Part shown: positions 1 to 6,629 of the stretch, piece after piece
Position numbering within the stretch: position 1 is the first letter of the stretch
Layout of the letters: the number at the start of each line of letters is the position of its first letter
Assembly (NCBI GenBank): GCA_947625445.1
Contig: CANQOM010000068.1
Location: 1-7,835, forward strand
Direction of reading: 5' to 3'
DNA: 7,835 bases
DNA from: Candidatus Gastranaerophilales bacterium
GTDB taxonomy: Bacteria; Cyanobacteriota; Vampirovibrionia; Gastranaerophilales; Gastranaerophilaceae
The notes under the pieces: generated by a model
The model's input: only the letters and a program-made list of their open reading frames with translations
Databases searched by the model: none
Told to the model about the DNA's origin: nothing
Translations under genes and position numbers: made by a program

Positions 1-934
1 TTATGACTCCATTTTTTATAACCAAATCTCCTATTATAGGCGTATTTATATTGTCTTCTTTTTCTGCTTCTTTATATTCTTTTATACATCTTTCATAAAA
101 ATCACTGTAGCCTCTGCGCCCGTCTTGTGATTCTTTGTATACATATTCCCCTAATAACTCAAGCCCCTCTTTCTCTTCAAAGGTTAATATATGGTCTTTT
201 GTAACAAGGTCAAAAAGATTATACTTAGGCGCATGAAGTGTGCCGTCTGCGTCAACGAATGTTGTGGAGTTGTCGGATTGGATAAGTCCCAAAGTCTCAT
301 TTGAAGCAATTTTATTTTTTACTTTTATTTTCCCGGTTTCATCAACCTCCATTGTCTCTTGGTCAACACTTACTGCCCCGGTTGTATTATATGTAGCAGG
401 CAAAATGTAATCAGAAGGAATTTTATTTGAAGAATTTAACGGAGCGTAACCGTTTGGTTTTCCTTTTTCTGATATTTCTTGAAATTCTTTGAGTTTTTCG
501 TCTGTTACGAAATTACCGGAGTCATCAATAATAATCGAATTTATGGCGTCGGAAGAGAGTTCGATTTGAATTTCTATAATAATTGTTTTACTTGAATCTC
601 CGGATGCTTTTTGTTTTAAAGTTTCAGGATATTTTGCGATTGCCAGCAAGTTATTTTCTTTATCAAACAAACCTACTTCTCTTATTGTATAATTGCCCTC
701 TGATGGCGGAATTTGCATATTAAAAAATATATAATTGCCTTTTTTCCCTTTTTGAGAAATATTCGTTATATATTTTTGATTTTTTAGCGCTGTCTGCGTT
801 TTTTCGGGCTCATAATATACCCCGTTTGAATCACCGACTGCCATTTTATAACCGGGAAAAATTTTTTGAGTTATTAAACATTCATTTAATAATTCAACTC
901 CAATATCTGTTACGACTGTATAAAATTCCGCCAT
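1..934 (-). CDS. Tail-collar fibre protein, P2 gpH-like (partial; C-terminus beyond left edge)
   Basis: The frame opens with an ATG at 934-932 (MAEFYTVVTDIG) and stays open for 311 codons to the edge, so the stop and the receptor-binding C-terminus are missing. Residues 1 to about 150 resemble the N-terminal phage tail-collar fibre domain (DUF3751 type) of P2 gpH, which attaches fibre to baseplate. Landmarks are VGDSNG near residue 33 and IREVGLFD near 84-91. At 182-193 is GYAPLNSSNKIP, a form of the ApLdsngkIP motif common in phage fibres. Two degenerate 18-residue repeats follow at 206-223 and 236-253. The start codon shares one base with the stop of the I-like gene (TAATG), and AGAGG lies 10 nt upstream, so translation is probably coupled. 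The family call is firm for the N-terminus; receptor specificity cannot be read. Confidence 0.85.
   Translation of the reverse strand, partial: MAEFYTVVTDIGVELLNECLITQKIFPGYKMAVGDSNGVYYEPEKTQTALKNQKYITNISQKGKKGNYIFFNMQIPPSEGNYTIREVGLFDKENNLLAIAKYPETLKQKASGDSSKTIIIEIQIELSSDAINSIIIDDSGNFVTDEKLKEFQEISEKGKPNGYAPLNSSNKIPSDYILPATYNTTGAVSVDQETMEVDETGKIKVKNKIASNETLGLIQSDNSTTFVDADGTLHAPKYNLFDLVTKDHILTFEEKEGLELLGEYVYKESQDGRRGYSDFYERCIKEYKEAEKEDNINTPIIGDLVIKNGVI
176..319 (-). repeat. Two degenerate 18-residue repeats in the tail fibre
   Basis: Fibre residues 206-223 (GAVSVDQETMEVDETGKI) and 236-253 (GLIQSDNSTTFVDADGTL) align without gaps at an exact 30-residue (90-nt) period. They share G at position 1, D at 6, T at 9, VD at 12-13 and G at 16, with hydrophobic residues at 2, 3 and 18. 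The pattern resembles short beta-rich shaft repeats of the form G-hydrophobic-hydrophobic...VDxxG found in phage fibre and head-fibre proteins. The repeat is visible at protein level only. The structural role is inferred. Confidence 0.6.
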
Positions 935-1494
935 TATATTACTACCTCTCTAGTTGATATTGTGCATTTTTCAAGCGTTGTAAACCTTGAACTTACGTAT
1001 AACTTTGAAATTGAACATAAAAAGTAATTAATATAGTCTAAAATTCTTGTAGCAGGTGCATAAGCCTTGATTAATTCTTTTATATCTTCTTCCAATTCTT
1101 TCGTTAAGCCTCTGTCATAGATATTTACAAACTTCATTATGTAATGTGCGGGTCTTCCGCCATATTCCCAAAACTCAGAGATTTCTGCTATTATTCCGAA
1201 ATCTTTTAAAACATTTAATATTGTAGGTTTAACCCCTTTCAATATGTGTTTATTTAAAGAATTTAAAAGTAAATTTATTTTTTCTTTTCTGTTTCGGCAA
1301 AAATTCCAACCTTCAGCACCCATAACATGAAATTCTTTGGCTAAAGTCGGAAGCAGTTCATCTGAAGCATTTTCTATCGGAAATATTAAAAATTTTTTAG
1401 TATCAATATTTAATTCTTCCTTTATGCACTCTTCAAGCGCCAAATTTTGTTTATCTTGATATATAAAAGGCAGTAAACTCTTTTGATTAGTCAT
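934..1494 (-). CDS. Tail protein I, P2 gpI-like baseplate component (186 aa)
   Basis: This is a phage_tail_I family protein; in P2 gpI is a baseplate protein linked to J and to fibre attachment. Family landmarks in order: SLLP near the N-terminus, DELLPTLAKEFHV (45-57), a tryptophan at 63 followed by the basic CRNRKEKINLL stretch (66-77), a KGVKPTILNVLKDFG segment (86-100) matching the family's KGT...al...G, then EISEFWEYGGRP (104-115) matching its I.EWW...P. The length is close to P2 gpI (176 aa). The start is ATG 1494, with AAAGGG six bases upstream. A longer reading from TTG at 1509 would put the start codon directly against that Shine-Dalgarno. The gene overlaps the end of J by 8 nt and shares one base with the fibre start. 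Confidence 0.88.
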   Translation of the reverse strand: MTNQKSLLPFIYQDKQNLALEECIKEELNIDTKKFLIFPIENASDELLPTLAKEFHVMGAEGWNFCRNRKEKINLLLNSLNKHILKGVKPTILNVLKDFGIIAEISEFWEYGGRPAHYIMKFVNIYDRGLTKELEEDIKELIKAYAPATRILDYINYFLCSISKLYVSSRFTTLEKCTISTREVVI

Positions 1495-2755
1495 AATTAA
1501 CCCTTTCAAATTGAATATTACCTAAAGTTCCTCTGTAATAAGTGTTTTTTAAAGGCGGTAAATTTTCTTCAGGTAAACTTAGTTTAAAATCATATACATT
1601 CTCGATTCTGCATACGGGTGATATTATATCCGTATGTTTAACAACACTTTTGTTTAATTTTGATTTAATTGAACTTAAAAAGCTGTTTAAAACCTCTTTA
1701 ACTTGCTTTTCAATAGTTTCTTTATCCGCATTTTTTGTAATATAAACTGTTCCTGAAATTGTAAAATCTTTAACTATTGCACTTTTTGGAACGACATAAT
1801 CACATAATGGACGAACATCCTGCAGCTTGTTTTCAACTGCTTTTAATACCGTATCACCTGCTTCGCCGTCATCTGTTAATGTATATATATCTATTTCATA
1901 AGGATGTGGAATTTTGATTTTTATTTTGCTTCCTGCTTCTATTTGCTGTTTTAATTCTATTTCCATTTCTCCCGTTTGATAGTTAATTTTTGTTGAAAAA
2001 AGTTCATTATCAGCTTGATTTTCGGTTAAAATACTCTTTGTTCCGTTAATTTCAGCAGTTGCGTCTTCATTTGGTACATCAACAGAAACATCAACGATTG
2101 AGGGGTGAGCGGACAAGGCAAAATATATATATGCTAATTCCGGTCCCGCTACGGAAAAGCCTTCAGGAGATAGTAAAATTCTTTTTATATAACTTTCATC
2201 ACTTTCATCATCACTGCCGCCGTTTACTCCGTTTATGTTTGAAACACTGTCGATAAAAGAAAAGCTTGAAGATATAACCGTATTTACTTCACCTGATTTA
2301 TATTTATTAACATCTTCAGTTGCATCTTGTGACTCAATTCTTATTATTCCTTGATTTTCACCTGCTTTAATTATCAAATCATTTTTTGTTTTAAAAATAT
2401 ATAAGCCATCGTTTGATTTTACTTGAAAACCTTTATTTATCGTTAAATCGTAGCTGAAGGTTGTATTTAATTTAATTAAAAGGTCATCTTCGCCTTTTTG
2501 TTTTGTATTTCTCGGACAATTTTTAAATTTGCCTAAAAAGTCCAAAAAAGGCGCTCTTGAATTTTCAACAATATTAAGGTTACACGCATCATTAAATTGA
2601 GCTTTTAACAAGCTGCCGTAATATGCAATTAATGAAATGAGTATTCTTGCATCCTGCATTGGCTGCAATTTTGTATCTGTTTCTTCTTCAAATTTTTTTA
2701 TTAATTTTTGTTCGTCTTCAAACGCATCAACTTTAATAAATTCAAGTGCGCTCAT
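1487..2755 (-). CDS. Baseplate wedge protein J, P2 gpJ-like (422 aa, enlarged)
   Basis: This is a baseplate J-like protein. In contractile tails it forms the wedge arms that dimerise around the tube and change shape to trigger sheath contraction. The N-terminal helical part (about 1-75) has the family's FLDFLGKF segment at 70-77, equivalent to LDhLGa. The core signature at 179-215, from GGSDDESDESYIKRILLSPEG to PELAYIYFALS, matches the J motif GG.deesDe..r.ri........GP..aY...a. The C-terminal VRPLCDYV (314-321) matches the conserved VRPLTD. It is about 120 residues longer than P2 gpJ (302 aa). Part of the surplus is a block at about 228-285 between VSVDVP and YEIDIYTL. The start ATG overlaps the preceding stop as ATGA, with AGAGG 10 nt upstream. 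Eight bases overlap the I-like gene. Confidence 0.92.
   Translation of the reverse strand: MSALEFIKVDAFEDEQKLIKKFEEETDTKLQPMQDARILISLIAYYGSLLKAQFNDACNLNIVENSRAPFLDFLGKFKNCPRNTKQKGEDDLLIKLNTTFSYDLTINKGFQVKSNDGLYIFKTKNDLIIKAGENQGIIRIESQDATEDVNKYKSGEVNTVISSSFSFIDSVSNINGVNGGSDDESDESYIKRILLSPEGFSVAGPELAYIYFALSAHPSIVDVSVDVPNEDATAEINGTKSILTENQADNELFSTKINYQTGEMEIELKQQIEAGSKIKIKIPHPYEIDIYTLTDDGEAGDTVLKAVENKLQDVRPLCDYVVPKSAIVKDFTISGTVYITKNADKETIEKQVKEVLNSFLSSIKSKLNKSVVKHTDIISPVCRIENVYDFKLSLPEENLPPLKNTYYRGTLGNIQFERVNYD
1501..1506 (-). promoter_or_regulatory. Ribosome binding site that fixes the tail protein I start
   Basis: AAAGGG lies inside the last codons of J, six bases before ATG 1494. It overlaps the region where an upstream in-frame TTG (1509-1507) would initiate, so that TTG has no room for its own site. 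This supports the 186-residue form. Confidence 0.7.
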
Positions 2756-3390
2756 TTTATATATACCTCTGTTTTATCAGTAATATTTGTTTTTTTATTT
2801 TTAAAATAAATCGTTAATTTTAATTCCCCTGTATCAATATTTGTTTCTGGTACTGCCTGCAATATTTCACATCTCGGCTCTTGTCTCGGTATCTCTTTAT
2901 AGGCCGTTTTTATTGCGATTTCTGCTGCATTTTCAGGGTTTTCATCAATAGCTTCAATGATATTTGTTCCGGCTTCCGGGTTTAAAGGAACTTCGCCTTT
3001 TGATGTTGCAAAAATTGAATTAATACATTGTTTAATATCTTCATTGTCAACAGCAATATCGCCTATTGAACCTCTTTTATGCTGCCAATTTTTTGAATGA
3101 ATTTGGTGCAGCGGCACCTTTAAAGTTTGAATCGAGTTATTTATATTAGTTTCTGATTTGATTTCGGTTTGCGGGTTGCTTTGCTTCCAAATTGGAAGCA
3201 TTGAATTATCGATTTTTACTTCATCATCAATAGGGATTTTTATTTCAGTTCCTTCTTTTAAAATTCCGCTTATTTGAACATGCGGATTAGCTTCAATTAG
3301 TGGTTGTATCTTATATTGATTTCCATAATACTGATATGCTATATTGTCCCAGCGTTCAAGCGGTTTAACTGTATGAAAAATATATTTCAT
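2752..3390 (-). CDS. Fusion of LysM tail protein X and gpW/gp25 baseplate wedge domain (212 aa)
   Basis: Two tail families are joined in one frame. Residues 1 to about 68 are a gpX-type LysM protein: RWDNIAYQYYG (13-23), LIEANP (31-36) and KEGTEIKIP (45-53). P2 gpX is only 67 aa and ends in NLW, and here the segment closes with MLPIWK. After a polar linker (about 69-96), residues 97 to about 200 are a gpW/gp25-type wedge domain: SKNWQ, then DIAVDNEDIKQCINSIF, then TSKGEVPLNPEAGTN (129-143) and the signature EPR at 171-173 followed by beta strands. gp25-like proteins form the wedge core that contacts J and nucleates the sheath. ATG 3390 forms TGATG with the upstream stop; the TTG one codon earlier is less likely. 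The stop overlaps J as ATGA. Domain calls are firm; the functional meaning of the fusion is inferred. Confidence 0.85.
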   Translation of the reverse strand: MKYIFHTVKPLERWDNIAYQYYGNQYKIQPLIEANPHVQISGILKEGTEIKIPIDDEVKIDNSMLPIWKQSNPQTEIKSETNINNSIQTLKVPLHQIHSKNWQHKRGSIGDIAVDNEDIKQCINSIFATSKGEVPLNPEAGTNIIEAIDENPENAAEIAIKTAYKEIPRQEPRCEILQAVPETNIDTGELKLTIYFKNKKTNITDKTEVYIK

Positions 3391-4124
3391 CAATTTACCG
3401 CCTTTCTCATAGCTGAATTTAGCATTAAATCAGGTATTGAAGTTATTGCTGCCGCCAGTTCCTTTACATCCGAAAAATTTAAGTTTTTATCATTTTCGAT
3501 AATATCGGCGTAATTATTGCAAGTATTATATATTTCGGTTATTTTTCCCGCCGAAATATCATTTAATACCCCGTTTGTAACACTTGATAATATTTCTTTG
3601 GCACTATCCGATAAATTATCGGAAATAGTTCCGTTTGTGATAGTTTCCTTTATGTTTTCAGTTATTGAATCTTTGACTTTCAACCCAAAATCCTTAAATT
3701 TATTTGAATTTTCGCTGTATTTATCGTATTTATCCAAATCAGTTATTTGCTTTTCAATTTCAACAGGATTTTCAAGCAGGGTAAAAGAAACTTCAGCGTA
3801 TATTATTGTCCCTTTTACTTCATTTTTTATTAATTTATCTATAGAAGAAATAACAAAACTTCCCATATATTCATTGTCTTTTACCCATTCTACGGATTCT
3901 CTTGAAGCAGCATAATATTCTATTGTTTTTATAATTTCTTTAGGGTTGCAAAATTGCCTGTGAAGCTGCAAAAATAAAAGATATTCTCTTAAATTTTCGC
4001 TGCCTGCCTGAAGCGCAGGTTTAGAATTAATTCTTTCAAGTTGATTATAAGTATAAGTTTTTGTGCTGTTTTGTATTTGACCTTGTTTTAATATTTTTGA
4101 TATGCTCCATTCAGAAAATAACAT
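3390..4124 (-). CDS. Tail protein U, P2 gpU-like, with C-terminal extension (244 aa)
   Basis: The N-terminal 118 residues fit the P2 GpU family, involved in tail completion at the head-proximal end. The fit is in the pattern YNQLERINSKPALQAG (26-41), a helical segment with LQLHRQF, then EYMGSFVISSIDK (85-97) for the family's G.FVI..I.e, and the strand IIYAEVSFTLLEN (107-119) for its ieFtl.L. Position directly after the tape measure matches P2 T-U order. Residues about 120-244 are extra compared with P2 gpU (about 159 aa). They are charged, mostly helix-forming and rich in N, S, D and K, and I do not recognise them. The start ATG shares one base with the tape-measure stop (TAATG); GAGGG lies 7 nt upstream. 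The last base of the stop is the first base of the next start (TGATG). Confidence 0.75.
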   Translation of the reverse strand: MLFSEWSISKILKQGQIQNSTKTYTYNQLERINSKPALQAGSENLREYLLFLQLHRQFCNPKEIIKTIEYYAASRESVEWVKDNEYMGSFVISSIDKLIKNEVKGTIIYAEVSFTLLENPVEIEKQITDLDKYDKYSENSNKFKDFGLKVKDSITENIKETITNGTISDNLSDSAKEILSSVTNGVLNDISAGKITEIYNTCNNYADIIENDKNLNFSDVKELAAAITSIPDLMLNSAMRKAVN

Positions 4125-6169
4125 TAGTATGCCCTCGCTTCCCGTCTTTGAAGAAAATCGAGGAACTGCCTGAATAAATCTTCACTGTATTGTCTTAAAA
4201 CAGCTAATATTTTTGCTTCAACGTTCTCTTTTTCCGAAAAATCAGAAGTTATATTAATTGTCGGCTTAAAATCAAGGCTGATATTTTGCGCTTCAGCATA
4301 ATTTGAACCCGATTTAACAGAAGCTGAAGAATTACGCCATCTGTCTGCTTGAGGCTTTGTTAAAATGGCTTCATCTTTATGAACTTCTGCAATATATCCG
4401 TCAAATGGAACTCTATCTAATCCGTTTGCGTGTGTGCCGTTTGGTTTAACTCCGTTTGCTTCACGATTCTTCTTTATTACAGCATTAACTGCTTCAGCTT
4501 TTTGTTCTTGTTGTTCACCCCAAGATTTCATTTTATCGCCGATTACTTTCCAGCCTCCGGCTTTCTCAATAATTTTTTCAAACCAATTCCACAAATTTTT
4601 TAATGCTTGTATTACAAGCCCTATCGGAGTTATCCAAGCTAATATAGTCGAACCGATTTTAACGGCAGGTTTAATAAAATTCCAACAGCTAATTGCGCCG
4701 GAAATGAAATTTTGAATTAAAGCGGCTATCCATGCACCGCCTGCTTTTATGCACGCCCATAATCCGTCACAGACTGCCCTAAACCCTTCAAAATGATTAT
4801 AGCAATATATCACACCTGCCACTAATCCTGCTATTAATGTAGTTATAGCAATAATAGGCAGCATCGCAGGATTTGCCCATGCAGCTATACTTACAGCACG
4901 CAAAACATTTCGTAATAATATCAAATTCCTTACCATTGAACCTATTACCATTAAGGTTGTTCCGCCAAATAAGCTTATTATTCCTATTCCCGCCGTTGTT
5001 ATAGCTAAAAATGATTTTAAACCGTCAGGCATATTGGAAAGAATATCAGTTAAACCTTTTATTGCATTTCCTGCTGCTTTTACCGCAGGAACAAGTGCAG
5101 TTCCAAATTCAATACCTAAAGCCTGCAAGTTATTTTTCATTAACGCCATTTGATTATTTATGCCGTCAGTCTGTTTTTGGTAAGCTTCAGATAAAGAATC
5201 TCCGCCATTTCTCATATCATCTAAGGTTTTTAAATAGGTTGCATTATTTGCACCGGTTAAAGATAAAATTGCGTTATAACCCTCAACAGAGCCGACTAAT
5301 TGTATTAATTTTGCTTGATTGCCTCCGACCGCTTTATTTATTCGATTAAAAGCATTTACCATTCCGCCTGATTTAACAACCAAATCATTAAAGGATTTTG
5401 AACCTAATTTATTAAATACGGCAAGCTGTTCTTTTGAACCCCTGCTTAACCCTGCTATGGCTGCTTTTATTTGAGTATGAGCATTGGCTGCTTTTAACCC
5501 TGATGTTGTCATAGCAGCAACAGCTGCCGAATATTCATCAATTTTGATATTGGCAGCTGCAACTACTCCTGCCGTCGAACCAAAGCCTTGAGCAAATTCC
5601 GATATGTTTGTTTTTCCGTATTTAACAACTTTAAAAAACATATCATATATTTTATTTGCTTCTTCCCCCTTTAAATTAAAAGCATTTAAAGCAGAAGTGG
5701 TTACGTCAACAGCTTCGGCGGTTGTACTTAAACCTGCAACGGCTAACATCTCTGAACCCTTTAATACATCAAATTGTTTAGCGGCGTCAATCCCTGCGCT
5801 TCTTATTGAATATAAGCCGTCAGTTAAATCACTGATTGCTTTAGGTGAACTTTTTCCGATTTCAAGCACCTTTTTCTTCATTTCGTCAAGGTTTTCAACA
5901 TTTGTATCAATTAGGGTTGAAACATTATTCATACCTGCTTCAAAATCACCTGCCATTTTAACATTAGCTATTGAAAGCCCGGTTAAAGCTCCGCCAAAAA
6001 GTGCAATTTTTTTACCTGCTTTGTCAAATCCGCCTGCAGTTTCTTCAAGTTTTTTGTTCATTTTATCAAAAGCTTCATCGGACTGAGAGCAGGCTGATTT
6101 TACGACAGCACTCATTCCGTCCGTTGCTTTTAATATTAAATTTAATTTCATATCACTTAAAGATGGCAT
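4124..6169 (-). CDS. Tail tape measure protein, TP901-type, P2 gpT-like (681 aa)
   Basis: The tape measure sets tail length and occupies the tube lumen until DNA ejection. The N-terminal third is a TP901/PhageMin_Tail core (about 75-270) with the landmark runs MAGDFEAGMNNVSTL (72-86) and DLTDGLYSIRSAG (114-126). Long Ala/Gly-rich hydrophobic stretches at about 384-413, 436-457, 475-492 and 506-522 are the usual membrane-active centre. A coiled-coil-like EQQEQKAEAVNAV segment (552-564) precedes the C-terminal motif NGTHANGLDRVPFDGYIAEV to AIL (577-603), a version of the A.GldyVP.Dg..a.lH.gE.vL motif found in many tape measures. It is shorter than P2 gpT (815 aa). The start is uncertain: ATG 6169 has only a weak upstream site, and Met7 (ATG 6151), one base after the E' stop, is a fair alternative. 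I kept the longer form, which overlaps E' by 17 nt. Confidence 0.92.
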   Translation of the reverse strand: MPSLSDMKLNLILKATDGMSAVVKSACSQSDEAFDKMNKKLEETAGGFDKAGKKIALFGGALTGLSIANVKMAGDFEAGMNNVSTLIDTNVENLDEMKKKVLEIGKSSPKAISDLTDGLYSIRSAGIDAAKQFDVLKGSEMLAVAGLSTTAEAVDVTTSALNAFNLKGEEANKIYDMFFKVVKYGKTNISEFAQGFGSTAGVVAAANIKIDEYSAAVAAMTTSGLKAANAHTQIKAAIAGLSRGSKEQLAVFNKLGSKSFNDLVVKSGGMVNAFNRINKAVGGNQAKLIQLVGSVEGYNAILSLTGANNATYLKTLDDMRNGGDSLSEAYQKQTDGINNQMALMKNNLQALGIEFGTALVPAVKAAGNAIKGLTDILSNMPDGLKSFLAITTAGIGIISLFGGTTLMVIGSMVRNLILLRNVLRAVSIAAWANPAMLPIIAITTLIAGLVAGVIYCYNHFEGFRAVCDGLWACIKAGGAWIAALIQNFISGAISCWNFIKPAVKIGSTILAWITPIGLVIQALKNLWNWFEKIIEKAGGWKVIGDKMKSWGEQQEQKAEAVNAVIKKNREANGVKPNGTHANGLDRVPFDGYIAEVHKDEAILTKPQADRWRNSSASVKSGSNYAEAQNISLDFKPTINITSDFSEKENVEAKILAVLRQYSEDLFRQFLDFLQRREARAY

Positions 6170-6365
6170 TATTGTTTTTCTTTATTTCCTTTGGTATTTT
6201 AGCTTCATTCATTCTTTTCCATAATGAATAACCTTCATTGAACCAGTCATTTATGTCGGAGAAGCTCATTTCTTCTATTTCTTTTTTTGAAAAATGCAAA
6301 AAATGAGCTATAAATACAAGTTGTTCACAATCAGGAACTATGTTAGTTCCGATAACTCCCCCCAA
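6153..6365 (-). CDS. E' part of the gpE+E' tail assembly chaperone, made by -1 frameshift
   Basis: This frame is -1 relative to E and is open from 6386 to the TGA at 6155-6153. Its only early initiation codon is a TTG at 6365 with no Shine-Dalgarno, so it is best read as the C-terminal part of a frameshifted E+E' protein of about 154 residues, beginning at 6616 and shifting near 6363-6356. The segment EQLVFIAHFLHFSKKEIEEM followed by SFSDINDWFNEGYSLWKRM matches the P2 GpE family pattern (aw.fhw...e...m...el..W...A), which settles its identity. In P2 the E/E' pair, like lambda G/GT, chaperones the tape measure before tube assembly, and the tape measure follows directly here. The exact junction is inferred. 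Confidence 0.82.
   Translation of the reverse strand: MGGVIGTNIVPDCEQLVFIAHFLHFSKKEIEEMSFSDINDWFNEGYSLWKRMNEAKIPKEIKKNNNAIFK
6330..6363 (-). promoter_or_regulatory. Programmed -1 ribosomal frameshift signal (G6 run plus stem-loop)
   Basis: On the minus strand a run of six G (6363-6358) is followed by a 4-base AGTT spacer and a stem-loop at 6353-6330. The stem is ATC GGAACTA pairing with TAGTTCC, one bulged T (6333), then GAT: ten base pairs around an ACA loop. The E stop codon TAG (6340-6338) is the first part of the 3' arm. Run, short spacer and structure, placed where the E and E' frames overlap, is the expected layout of a -1 frameshift site. The E-frame codons are TGG GGG GAG, so a slip on GGG gives full P-site re-pairing; the A-site step (GAG to GGA) is imperfect, so this is not a textbook heptamer. 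Confidence 0.72.
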
Positions 6366-6616
6366 ATTTTCTCTATCGACATGACTTCAAATGCACTCCA
6401 TTCAAGGATTTCATTATAGGTATAATGTTCCCCGTCAAAAGTTGCTATCTGCGACATCATAAATATAGCTGTGCCGACATATTCGCTCATTTTTCTGCCT
6501 TTCATCAGCAGAGCACCTGTCATTAAAGATGTATCAACAATAACTTTTTTACCTGAGTGTGTTTTAAACTCTTTTAATTTTTTATTCGTTTCTTTCATTT
6601 CTAATTCTTTTGCCAT
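6338..6616 (-). CDS. Tail assembly chaperone E, P2 gpE-like (92 aa)
   Basis: This is a small soluble protein in the slot between tube and tape measure, 92 residues against 91 for P2 gpE. It has a basic N-terminus, a short beta-like FKTHSGKKVIVDTSLMTGAL segment (17-36) and a helical second half ending in EKIWGELSELT. Primary sequence resemblance is modest, so the call rests on size, position and the E' frame that overlaps its 3' end in the -1 register. Tail assembly chaperones of this kind hold the tape measure and recruit tube subunits. ATG 6616 is preceded by AAAGGG at a 7-base spacing and lies 13 nt after the tube stop. Termination at TAG 6340-6338, inside the frameshift stem-loop, yields the short product; the shifted fraction yields E+E'. 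Confidence 0.75.
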   Translation of the reverse strand: MAKELEMKETNKKLKEFKTHSGKKVIVDTSLMTGALLMKGRKMSEYVGTAIFMMSQIATFDGEHYTYNEILEWSAFEVMSIEKIWGELSELT

Positions 6617-6629
6617 TGCATTTCCCTTT

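Noticed and set aside
1495..1509. Longer tail protein I starting at TTG 1509
   Set aside because: That TTG abuts the AAAGGG site that serves ATG 1494, and the added residues MKGLI are simply the translated ribosome binding region.
3391..3393. TTG start one codon upstream of the X-W fusion ATG
   Set aside because: The adjacent ATG 3390 forms the same stop-start overlap seen at other junctions and is the stronger codon; the difference is one residue.
3517..3915. Plus-strand open frame of 132 codons
   Set aside because: Antisense to the U-like gene, hydrophobic by composition only, no ribosome site or context supporting a gene.
5011..5349. Plus-strand open frame of 112 codons
   Set aside because: Antisense shadow of the tape measure; L/Q/H/Y-rich low-information translation.
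5604..6086. Plus-strand open frame of 160 codons
   Set aside because: It lies wholly antisense to the conserved tape-measure core, has no family resemblance, and its composition (F, S, A-rich) is what reading the complement of A/T-rich coding sequence gives.
6330..6353. Hairpin read as a rho-independent terminator
   Set aside because: No T-tract follows the stem on the minus strand, and it lies within a reading frame needed for E'.
6363..6365. TTG 6365 as an independent start for E'
   Set aside because: It has no Shine-Dalgarno, and the G6 run plus hairpin in the overlap with E indicates frameshift expression.
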